DNA of 64,000 nt, taken from the NCBI GenBank assembly GCA_905250125.1, contig CAJNOL010000011.1, positions 124,001 through 188,000 of the forward strand, read 5' to 3'. Positions within the stretch are counted from its first letter, which is position 1. Every line of letters starts with the position of its first letter. Made by a program: the position numbers and the translations under genes. Of the stretch, positions 11,733-21,693 are shown piece by piece. This DNA comes from Rotaria sordida (Eukaryota > Rotifera > Eurotatoria > Philodinida > Philodinidae). The notes below the pieces were generated by a model that ran no database searches, had not been told where the DNA came from, and saw only the letters and a program-made list of their open reading frames with translations.

Positions 11733-12085
11733 CTATAGCAAATTTGGCAACCCAAATTTCTCAGTCCAGGTCAGTGTGATGTATTTAAATTTTTTTTGCT
11801 TGAAAGAGCATGTCAGAATGCAAGGCACTACAGAGTCTTTTTTTAAAATTCTTACTTTTTAAGCGAAAAAAAGGAACCACAAGTTCAATAACTCAAAAAA
11901 CTCGTGAATAATGGCACTGTTTCTATAGAGGTGTTTTCTTATATTATTATAAAAAAGCTTATTTTAAAAAAAAGACTCTGTGGTGCCCTGCGTCTTGACG
12001 TGCTCTTTCCAACAAAAAACAAATTTAAACACATCACATGGATCTGAACTGAAAAATTTGGGTTGCGCATTCGACAAATCACAAA
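11733..12085. repeat. Hairpin element abutting the ependymin relic
   Basis: The left arm around 11738-11855 (GCAACCCAAATTTCTCAG, then the GATGTATTTAAATTT and AGAGTCTTTTTTTA motifs) is mirrored on the right at about 11962-12080, with roughly 100 bases between the arms. It has no coding capacity. It begins almost at the point where ependymin homology ends and may have truncated that gene. Target duplication not resolved. Confidence 0.55.
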
Positions 12086-12305
12086 TTGAGAAAAAAACGA
12101 AAAAATTTTCAGTTCTTTTCAAAAATGGCTTATTTTTCGAATAGAAAATGATGAAAATCTTCAAAAACTTTTAGAAAAAATGAGATGCTGAGTAAAAGCT
12201 TTTACCGTTTATGAGAGATCAGAATACGGGCTATCTTCCTATGCATTTATCTTCATTTCTATGATTCTGATGAAAAGTGACTTTTTTTTAGGAGAGAGGC
12301 CTTAA

Positions 12306-12813
12306 TAGCTAATGGAGTTTCCTATAAGATGCATTATATATCAATATTTCATAGATGTAATATAATCGGAAGGTTTCTAAAAAACCGAACACGGTAGTTT
12401 TTAGATCCTAAAAGACTTTGTCGGAGCTATTTTTTTAACAATCCTATCTTAAAGAACACAAAATTCTGAACAAGATGCGGGATCACCGTATTTTCTATTA
12501 TCTTTCCTTAAAAAATTATAAGCAGCACAAAAACCGAGAAAAAGCGAAATTTTTCAAAAAAATGCTGAAACTCGACTTTTCCCTGGTTTTTGTGCTGCTT
12601 ATAATTTTTTAAGAAAAGATCTTAGAAAATGCGGTGATCTCTCATCGTGTTCAGAATTTTGTGTTCTTTAAGATACTACTGTTAAAAAATAGCTCCGACA
12701 AAGTCTTTTAGGAACTGAAAACTACCGTGTTCGGTTTTTTAGAAACCTTCCTATCATAGGACATCTGTGAAATATTGTTATATAATGCATTTTATAGGAA
12801 ACTCCATTGGCTA
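12306..12813. mobile_element. TTAA-flanked hairpin transposon (non-autonomous)
   Basis: The 508-base unit is flanked by TTAA on both sides (12302-12305 and 12814-12817) and its ends read TAGCTAATGGAGTTTCCTAT and the complement of ATAGGAAACTCCATTGGCTA. The two arms of about 240 bases are imperfect inverted copies of each other over nearly their whole length, meeting near 12560. A TTAA duplication is typical of piggyBac and Kolobok elements; the termini do not start with the CCC usual in piggyBac, so the superfamily is left open. It encodes nothing. Confidence 0.6.
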
Positions 12814-12817
12814 TTAA

Positions 12818-14536
12818 AACTACTATTTACATTAGAGCTAGGTACATAGCATTATTGAAAAAAATCACAAATACCTTTGTGTTTAAACTTTTGTCCTTGA
12901 TTTTATGTATCTACTGTAAAAATGTCAGTGAAATTGGTGAGATCGATTCAGCAAGTTTCTACTGGAACTAGTCGTGACTCACATGCGGTGCCTCATAACG
13001 TGGACAATCATATTCTACAAACTTGCGTTACTTGAAGAATAACTTGTATGAATTCTGAATGATTAAAATGACGTTATCGCCCTGTAAAAATGATTTTCCA
13101 ACAGACCATTAGATAAACATCTCGATGAGGCGATTTAAGGTTGCCGCGGACATCGAAATTTCAAACGACTCCTTAGGTTTTCATTCTCCGATAGATCGAA
13201 CGCTCGACGATAGGTCAGTAAAACGTGCAGTTTTCAGCCACCCGAGCGATTTTGACCGAGGGGATCAAAATTTGATCAAAATAAAAAGGATTTTTTCCTA
13301 TAGATGCCTCATTCTCGAGTAGTCGAAACCTATTGAATAAACGTGGAGAAGATTCGAACACGGGCACTTACGATTAACATTCATCGAACATCTAAACTAA
13401 ACATGAACTATTTTTGTTTTATGAAAGTTATCTTTTCCATTCGTAGAAGGATAGTACTTTCAAGATTACTATTTTAACATTTGCTAACAGTCTTTGAAAA
13501 TCAAAAAAAAACTTTTTAATCGAATAAAAACACTTTTCGCGAATGTCTAGCTACAGAAAAAGCTTTTTTGGAGCCTCTGATGCCACATAAGAAGCTTATT
13601 TGATAAATATGGCATTTGATAAATAACTGATTTGTGTAATAGAGCATAAAATCAATAGTAAAAAACTTTTTCAAAAATTCAAAACGTAAAATTCGTTATA
13701 GCTGTGTTTTTCGCCAAAAACACTTATAAATTCCGGTCTTACTTATTATTTTTCATCAGTCAATGTTAAATACTTTTTAGAAAATTATGAAATTAAGGAA
13801 AATATATGTCGAACCAAAATCATCCTACTAACGTAGCCGAATGAAAGAGACATTTGTAAATCGTTTTTTGAAGAAGTTTCCCGAAATCAAAATTAATCTC
13901 ACCACTCGAAACTGTTAGTCTGCTAGGCATGCTTCTACTGGAGCACTTAATAATTTGCTTCCGATATGTTTCTTTTCGCGAGTACTCGAAACTTCGATGA
14001 GTATCGAGAAATCTAAAAGGACTTGAGGGGTCGAAAATGAATGTCCGATTACATACAGCTTTCGCGTGATCACCATCCGATGGCTGCCAAGAGCCTCGAA
14101 AGCGGAACAGAACGAACAAAAAGTATATATTTCAAATTTTCGAGCGCTCGTCGTACTCATTGTATGCTTTTTGAAGTCTATTTGGGTAGAACAAGTCTGG
14201 CTGAGATAACTATTCTACAATTAGGATTCTGAATCTGCTATAATATTGAAAACAGTATAAACTATATGACCATCTGAAGAGTGCGACATTAATAATCTTG
14301 CCTGATCATCTTCTACAAGTGTCTCTAGAATTTGAAAAAGACAATTTTCTCAATAAGACGCTTGTAGATTAATCTTTTTTTCCAAAAATATCGTCGATCA
14401 AATTTGAAACCAGAATAAAAAAGCAAATAGTCCGTTTTACATAGATGTGTTTAAAAATCTTTGATGAGTTTGTCGACACTATAATTAATGACACACTTTT
14501 ATCTTACATATTTGTGTCACTCTTTGTAATCTCTAG
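12818..14536. other. Intergenic, nothing recognised
   Basis: Only short overlapping frames on both strands (for example near 13125-13322 and 13820-14232), without domains or splice logic. GC content rises slightly around 13100-13350 and 13900-14150, which may mark very old decayed sequence. Confidence 0.4.
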
Positions 14537-14838
14537 CATTTTTTCATCATGGTAGGGATAGTACAACAGCAGTTGGATTTCGAGTGGGGTTGCCAACCAT
14601 TGCTACTGCTGCATTTGTCTATGATTATATTTTCTGGGTTGACGCCATAGCAGTCAAAAATACCAAGCTTACTCTTTTCTCGGGTAATGATTTGGACACT
14701 CGAGATTTGATTACTATCGTCAGATTCATCTCTGAAAACAATATGAGAAAAAAAGCTCGAATAGTTTCTCATGAGATGCAAAGAACAGATAGACGTGACA
14801 CTGCTTTCAATACTTTTCATGAAATTACTATTGGATGA
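14537..14838 (+). pseudogene. Sterol glucosyltransferase-like C-terminal exon relic
   Basis: An acceptor (CTCTAG, ending 14536) precedes an open run to TGA at 14836-14838. It reads FFHHGRDSTTAVGFRVGLPT, matching the nucleotide-sugar motif HHGGAGTTAAGLRAGxPT of UDP-glucose:sterol glucosyltransferases (UGT80/Atg26 type). The next landmark, normally FFGDQPFW, is degraded to FVYDYIFW, and the end (RRDTAFNTFHEI) resembles the usual AVxxFH helix. The acceptor domain and earlier exons are absent and several motif glycines are lost, so it is most likely a dead last exon. Such enzymes are typical of fungi, plants and bacteria; in bdelloids a horizontally acquired parent gene is plausible, but that is inference. 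Confidence 0.6.
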
Positions 14839-15173
14839 AATCTAATCATTTGGAAATGACATATGCCTTTTCCTTCCGCATTCGTTACAGTGGAATTTCA
14901 CAGATTCTTGGCCTGTTAAAACAGATTAAGACAAATGAACATATCGTTTCTCTGTCTTCTCATCGGAATTGACATCAAAGCGACATCGCGTGAAACATGA
15001 ACGTCAGTTGTAGTGACAAGAGAATATCATTCCATAACGTTAATCACAAAACCCATTTTTCGACAGAACTCTTTACAGTACGCCTAGATTTTTTTTTTTA
15101 ATATTAAAACAAAAGAAGTGAAGCTCATAGTTATACTGAAGTTCTGACTTTTAGTTTTACTGTTCAATTCTGA
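14839..15173. other. Short intergenic gap before the GPCR
   Basis: About 335 AT-rich bases containing a poly-T run. This would hold the GPCR promoter; I see no specific site. Confidence 0.4.
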
Positions 15174-16133
15174 TTGCATTCGATAGACATGGTATCATTA
15201 GAACAAGTAACGCACAATTTTACTATCTATGGTTTCTTTACAATACTGATTATTGGAACAATAGGCAGTATATTTAATCTTATCACATTTTTATGTAGAA
15301 CTTTTCGAACAAACTGCTGTACATTTTATCTTATTTGCTCTTCTTCGCTTGAACTGATTTTTATCAATTATGGTATTATCATTCGTTTGGTAACGGAATA
15401 TTTAGGAGATAATTTGATGATTGTCAACCGTACTATCTGCAAAGTACGTTCCTACTTTGCAGTAAGCTTACCAACGATGGCTTCAACGTGTGTTTTATTG
15501 GCAGCACTCGATAGATGTGCTTCGACATCATCAAGTGACCGATGGCGACGGCTGAACTCTTCTTCATCTGCTCGACGACTTTTTGTCGTAGCCATGTTCT
15601 TTGATCTAGTTTCAAGCAGTTTTCTTCTAATGGTATACGATCTTCGTAATAATACATGCGCACCACTGCCTGGTTTGCAATCAATCACAGTCACTGCTTA
15701 TATTGCTATGTTTACTGTTCTCGTTCCTCATGGAGGCATGTTAATTTTTGGAATCATGACATGGTTTCACATCAAAAGATCACGAAATCGCATCATCGCG
15801 ATTTCTGGCTCAAGTGTTCATAATCATAGTGCTCAACGTACGAATCAACAGCTGATCCTTTTAACATTCTTACATGCTTTCTTGTCGACTGTGCTTGTAT
15901 TACTACGTTTTATTGCTTATTCATATAATGTGATTACAAGTTCTGTCGCAAAGAGCGTCGAGCAACAAATCCTAGAATATTTTTTTCAGCAAGTGAGCAT
16001 TATACTTTACTACATAAATTATGGCATGCCATTTTATATCTACTACGCCTCGAGCACTTTGTTCCGAAAACAATTTCGAAGATCTATACAACGGCTGATG
16101 AAAAGATACTTCTTTTTTTGTAAATGTTGTTGA
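15174..16133 (+). CDS. Orphan rhodopsin-like 7TM receptor (single exon)
   Basis: One uninterrupted exon of 319 codons. Seven hydrophobic segments are visible at about 20-42, 50-72, 93-115, 133-157, 172-200, 226-253 and 275-300, with an N-glycosylation-type NFT at the extracellular N-terminus. TM1 has the class-A asparagine region (GSIFNLITFL). The cysteine before TM3 (TICKVRSYF) and one in the second extracellular loop (NNTCAPLP) would form the usual disulfide. The TM3 end reads DRC instead of DRY, and the TM7 NPxxY is replaced by GMPFYIYY. A basic cytoplasmic tail ends in FFFCKCC, possibly palmitoylated. The ATG at 15174 gives MHSIDMVSLEQ; the second ATG, 15189, is equally possible. The overall style matches the large orphan FMRFamide/peptide-receptor-like GPCR families of bdelloids; the ligand cannot be inferred. 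Confidence 0.85.
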   Translation: MHSIDMVSLEQVTHNFTIYGFFTILIIGTIGSIFNLITFLCRTFRTNCCTFYLICSSSLELIFINYGIIIRLVTEYLGDNLMIVNRTICKVRSYFAVSLPTMASTCVLLAALDRCASTSSSDRWRRLNSSSSARRLFVVAMFFDLVSSSFLLMVYDLRNNTCAPLPGLQSITVTAYIAMFTVLVPHGGMLIFGIMTWFHIKRSRNRIIAISGSSVHNHSAQRTNQQLILLTFLHAFLSTVLVLLRFIAYSYNVITSSVAKSVEQQILEYFFQQVSIILYYINYGMPFYIYYASSTLFRKQFRRSIQRLMKRYFFFCKCC

Positions 16134-19100
16134 ATTCGCTACTTGCCCATGTAAACACTAAAAGCAAACTAGATGCGTCTGAATGTGCATTATTTGTTTC
16201 ATTAAAACATGTTCCGATGTGAATTGTTAAGTAAAATTTGCAAAATGCGTTCAACCACGTTTGAAAGTCTTGTTGAACACGCATGATCTCATTTCATGTA
16301 CGCATTTCAGCATGTTTAGACTTTAAACAAGTTCTGACGCACTCAAAATTGAACGCATTTGTTGTCCAAACGCATCTGAAATCATAAATGAGTTTCAATG
16401 CCTATTTTGACTGCTAGAGCGTTTATGCGCTTATTAAATTTATACATAATTAAGTTTTTTGAGAAGAGCAATTGGTTCGAATCAGTAATGATTCGATTCA
16501 AAGTTCGATTCCTCGCCAGCAAGAAATGTGAATTACTTTTCTCTGGTATGTCTATTCTTATATTTTTCACTGGTTTTTTTTTTGTACAATAATTTTTCAG
16601 AACACGTCTTAGGATACATTAGAAAAGCATGAAATCAATCGGAATGGATTTTTCGATCTTTTATCAAATACTAACTAATGCTTTACCTCTTCTCACAATT
16701 ATTCATTTTGATCAGTCATATTGGATAACATATCAGTTGATGGAGCTTGGTAACCGCTTTTTATTGGTTAACACTACATTTCCATCAGAAACTACGGAAT
16801 ACAATACAACGTCGAAAGAGTTTCTGTATTCATGTTGTTTTCGTATAAATCGTCTCTGTATATAGACTCCAAATCGAGAGCAAACAATCGATTTCAAGAG
16901 AAAAGCTTTCAGCAACTGACTCTCATCTCATTTGTTGGAATGAAATCTTCATTCGATCAGATAATATGCCTGATGATGATGACCTACTATACATAATCAT
17001 TTCTTAAGCTAGTAGGTTGAATCGAAGCCAGAAAATACCATGCGATTCGAGTGTTCGACAATTTTTACTGAAGAAGTTGAGATCGTGTTTGCCTGAAAAT
17101 TCTCCATAAATTATAAAAAATATTCTCTTTGTGAGTTCAATGGAAGTAATTGGATGGCCGGAATCTTGCCGATAAAACTTTTATCAATAGGACATTCACC
17201 AATGGCAAAAGTCTAGGGTTATATTGGCCAAAGTAGATTGGACTTCCACAAGCTGTCACGAAACAATATTAATATATAGAATACATATGAAGACTGAAGT
17301 TAATATTGTTAGAATATACATATATAGATATATATATATCATAGTTTACAGTTTTCAATGTTGTTGATAAGAATTTTTTTAATTTATATCTAATTCACAG
17401 TCAAATTGACGAAATTCCAGGGCATGTATCGACGAAATTCTTGTGGGTGAAATTCCAAAACCTCATATTATATTACTGTTCTGGCTTAGGATGTGATTAA
17501 TTTATGTTCATGTTTACATCTGTTATTTTGAGCATTTTAGTTTTTCGTTGAAAATTCCCGTATTAGCATAGAATAAAAATTTCTACAATAAAAAAAAAAA
17601 AACATTAAACAAACTGCATTTTTTCTTTTTCTTTTATGTGACGATGTTTCTATTTTCTTTATTCGATTCCTATCCAACAGTTACAGTGATAATGATTAAA
17701 AATCATAGAAGAAATAGTACAAATAATGATCATCTCAAACAAGATTCGTTTTTATTTTGTTTTCCAATCGTACTGAAATCAAAAAGAAATTGTGTCCTTG
17801 TTAGGCTCTCAAGAAACTGAATTAAAAATAATTCAAAATACGATTTCTGGCATGAGAATATTAATTTTGAAAACAACCACATAGCTGTATTAAGTTATTA
17901 GTCTTTTTGATAAATAAGCTCAATTCAGAAGCTTATCCATGACAGCATGACAGGATAGAACAAAAATAACCACTAGGTTAAACTGTGTCTGATCAGAAGT
18001 CTTACAAAATGCACCAAACTTCAACAATCGGATCTCACAAATATTTTCGGCTGAATTTTGGCAGAGTTCAAATGCTGGATTTAACCAGAACAGACAGGAT
18101 TCATTAAAGATCTGAAAAGATTGGTACGATTGTAGAGGAATCTTATTGAAATCCGACAGTTGAATGTTATTGGAAATTCATTAGGATCTGACTGTCGGAT
18201 CTGTCACTGATTCTATCGCTACAATTTCCATCGGATTTTGTCAGATAGTCAAATCTGACTAGATTCGATCAGATTTAGTATTGGATTTATTCACCGGAGA
18301 TTGAAATTATTCAATATTGACTTTAAGGTCGAACTCGGGATCAATATAATCAATCAGAAAAAAAAATCAAGAGAATACGCACATATTGATTACATAGTAG
18401 TCTTTGGGAATTTTCAATCTAATAATAAATTATCTTTACCTTTAAAACATACAGCAAAACAATACACACGACTGTTAATTTAAACAAAACACCTGTATTC
18501 TTCTTAGTTATCTAAAGTTGATCATTCTATTTTCTAACGTAAAATTAAAATACAAAACTTTGTCAATGAAAGAAGCTTGGTTTGAATAATTTCAATCATG
18601 AAACATTCATAGCACACAGACGAAAGTGACATGATGTACATATTCATAAAAAAAAAACAAGTTTTGATAACCAATAAACAAACAAATAAATTGAAATGTT
18701 CAATATATTCCGAAAACAGATAAATATAAGATGACAATGTATGCTATAATAGACTACAATAAAATTCTTCGATCACTGGTTTAATCTTGTCGAAATAGAA
18801 AAATGTTTGTATTTAAATGAAATTGTCATTTTAATTGTTTGCCAAAAAATTCTATAATTTCAGTTTCATCATCAGCCCTAAAATGTGCTTCTTGTGATAC
18901 TTGGTTTATCGTTTTACTCAGTTTCAGAGTTAATCTTTTCTAACAATCATTTATTTTTAACATCCATGAACTGGGTTTTTTTATGAATAATAATCATTGT
19001 CTTTCTTCGCTTTTTTTGCTTATTGTTATATATTATTAGCTATTTATCTTAAGAATCCTAACTATTCGACAATATGATAGTACTTGTATAAGAGACGGCG

Positions 19101-20044
19101 TATATCTGTTAAGAATTCTATGATATCTGTGATGACGCATAATTTCTCGACGGTTTCTCTAAAACTAATGCATATACAGAGAAAAAGAACTGCATGTATG
19201 AAACAAAAAAGATATCGTTTAGAGTTGAGTTCCTGATGGATAAGTTGTCTGTTGCTAGTTGTATACAAAATTAACCTATACGTCACGAACATAAGTTGAC
19301 ATTTTCTTATTTTTCTTATCGTGTGCCGGTTTTAGACATTGCATATCATCAGTATTACAGAAAGAGATAAAAATAATATACATCATGGCCAAAAACCAAG
19401 AGCAACCGTTATACGATTCCTAATATTCTCTCCTTTAATCTTGACTTGTCTGCTCTGTTGTCATCCATCTAAGTTGAAACAAGTCATATATATTGGCAGT
19501 GTTCCTGCTTCTTTCTGTGCAATTTGCTGGTCTGTACGATATAGTACTTATTTATCAATACTAATGCTGGCATATTCTATGCAATTATCAGGAAGCATAT
19601 TTGCACGTTCTGTTTATATGTTTGTCCAAAATTAGGTGAATGCTTATTGTTCGCTTTGTTTCTAGATATACTTCCAAACTTTTTCTGTCTATTTATCATA
19701 AAATATCAAAGCCGTGTAAGTGATATTTTTTTTTTGTGATTAAACATATTTTGATAAAACCTAGATCATATCGTCAGCGGAAAGTAGAAATAGATAAGAT
19801 TTGATTAGACATTCTCGAAGTGTTGGATGCATCTTTTATACTCTCAGTAAAAAAAAAATTTGAATGTTTCTCAGAAAGAGTACTACTCGGTTGATAAAAT
19901 TGGTTTCTTCTCATTGAAACCATAATCCTGTGAGCTTTTTTTCTGCCACCATAGACCTTAGATCAATTTTGAAGTCATACAGAATTCTCATCGTATAAAA
20001 TAAGTTCAATCAATAGTTTTTTCGATCTATTTTTTTTATTCAGA
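16134..20044. other. Gene-poor stretch between GPCR and LIM gene
   Basis: No complete gene. 16629-16865 (+) is an open run with hydrophobic parts (LPLLTIIHFDQSYWITYQLM, SCCFRINRLC) preceded by an acceptor-like AG; it looks like a piece of a membrane-protein gene. 19344-19635 (+) is similar (FSPLILTCLLCCHPSKLKQ, then SILMLAYSMQLSGS). Neither can be named. 17960-18300 contains repeated GGATCTGA and CAGATT-type words in both orientations. The rest is AT-rich. Confidence 0.4.
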
Positions 20045-20536
20045 ATGCCTTTCGGAACCCAAGAAGCCGCCCGTTGCCCTCGTTGTAACCAAGCTGTTTT
20101 CCATGCTGAATCTATTCCAGCAGCTGGAAAACAATGGCATAAGACTTGTTACAAATGTGGTATGTAGATTGTAATTTATCTTGATTTTCTTATTGTGCAT
20201 TATTTGTTTCTTTTTCTTTTTGAATACAAGGTCTTTGTAAGAAAGCATTAGAACCTATGACAATGGCTGAACATGAAGGTAATGTGTATTGCAAACAATG
20301 CTATGGACGTAAATTCGGTATTCGTGGTGTTGGATTTGGTATTGGAGCTGGAGCATTAGGTATGGATACTGGTGATCGCTTTGGAAACACTGAATCACTC
20401 TCGTACGTAAACCTTTTTAAAAATAATGTTTAGATTTGAATAAATTGTCTATTTTTGCTTTAGAAATAAACCGAATTACGCTGCTCCTCCTGGTGCTCAA
20501 GCAGGAGGTAAAGGTGCTCCAGCTGCAGAAGAATAA
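20045..20536 (+). CDS. Single-LIM cysteine-rich protein (CRP/MLP type)
   Basis: Three exons (20045-20159, 20231-20402, 20464-20536) give 119 residues. One LIM domain spans about residues 11-63: CPRC, a histidine-bearing WHKTCYKC, CKKAL and YCKQCYGRKF, supplying the eight zinc ligands of two fingers. It is followed by the glycine-rich tail typical of CRP/muscle LIM proteins (GIRGVGFGIGAGALGMDTGD) and an alanine/proline-rich end. The layout matches arthropod Mlp60A-type one-LIM proteins rather than the two-LIM vertebrate CSRPs. The likely role is an actin/alpha-actinin-associated adaptor in muscle, shuttling to the nucleus. A pyrimidine-rich acceptor (TTTTTTTTATTCAG) ends one base before the ATG, suggesting a 5' untranslated exon or a trans-spliced leader. 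Confidence 0.92.
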
Positions 20537-20697
20537 GCCAATCTATGGTTAGCTGGATAAACTCTCAATTAATAACAATATATGACATCAAACCAGATTC
20601 TTTAGATCTTTTTTTATATCTACCTGAGTAGTTCTAGTCCTTTTCACATTTTTTCAAAATTGTTTTGCAGTATTGTATTTGTTCATTTCGCATGTTC

Positions 20698-20703
20698 AAT
20701 AAA
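20698..20703 (+). terminator. Polyadenylation signal of the LIM gene
   Basis: AATAAA lies 162 bases after the stop codon, in the right orientation for the LIM-protein transcript. Confidence 0.6.
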
Positions 20704-21138
20704 GATTACACATTTAAGATAAACTCGACTATAACAATAAATAAAACGGAATTATACTAACTCAAGAATATTCGCATAGTGATAATTTGATCACTTTTCG
20801 GATTCTTCAACACATAGTCTTGTAGATAATTAACATGATGAAGTTCATTTTATATAATTAATGATTCGATCAATTCAGTTATAATGAAATAAGCGTCTAA
20901 CAAAAATGAAAATGCTAAAAAGAATGGTATCTATATTGGTATTTCATATCAAAGCATCGAAACAATTTTTGTTGTTGATAAATATTTTATTTTCTATGGC
21001 ATCTGGAAATTTAAGTGTTTTTTTTCGATATATGTAATATCTATAGCGCAGTTTGTTAGAGAAACTAATCAACATATTCTTTATTCGGATATCAATAGTA
21101 CCCATAATAGAAAAAAACAAATTAAGCATAGCGCATGA

Positions 21139-21693
21139 TCCAAATTAGAACAAGAATTCTGTATAATCATATTCCGTCTTTAATATCTCTGCGAAATAGT
21201 GAGCAAATAAGCTCAAGGTTTATAATTATGTAGGCATATGTCTCGCCTATCTATTGATAAAAGAATTTTTTCAAAAGATTGGCAAATGTTCGAGTTATAT
21301 GCCATAGAATGAAGTCGCTTGATCGTATTCTATGTGAATACAACATTCCCAATAAGGACATCAATATAAACAATGCATCAAATCAGAATGCATCAGCGTA
21401 AATGTATAGAAGAACGTTCTTCTATACTTTTACGCTGATGCATTCTGATTTGATGCATTGTTTATATTGATGCCCTTATTTGGAACGTTGTACCGATATA
21501 GAATGCAATCAAGCGACTTCATTCTATGGCATATAACTCGATCATTTGTCTATCTTTTGAAAAGAAACTCTTTCATCAATAGATAGGCGAGACATATGCC
21601 TACATAATTATAAACCTTGAGCTTATTTGTTCACTATTTCACAGAGATATTAAAAACGGAATATGAGCATACAAAACTCCGTTCTAATTTGGA
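21139..21693. repeat. 555-bp palindrome (hairpin element)
   Basis: The whole unit is an inverted repeat with its axis between 21415 and 21416, inside TAGAAGAACGTTCTTCTA, with no spacer. Outer ends read TCCAAATTAGAAC and the complement of GTTCTAATTTGGA. Arms of about 277 bases are imperfect but clearly homologous (for example GAGCAAATAAGCTCAAGG on the left against CCTTGAGCTTATTTGTTC on the right). No coding content and no clear target duplication. Probably a foldback or MITE-type element. Confidence 0.65.

Noticed and set aside
13340-13370. tRNA-like GTGTTCGAATC on the - strand
   Set aside because: Only the T-loop motif is present; the neighbouring sequence does not fold into a cloverleaf.
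16490-16525. tRNA-like T-arm (GTTCGATTCCTCGCC)
   Set aside because: No matching acceptor stem, D-arm or anticodon stem upstream; the similarity is limited to the T-loop word.
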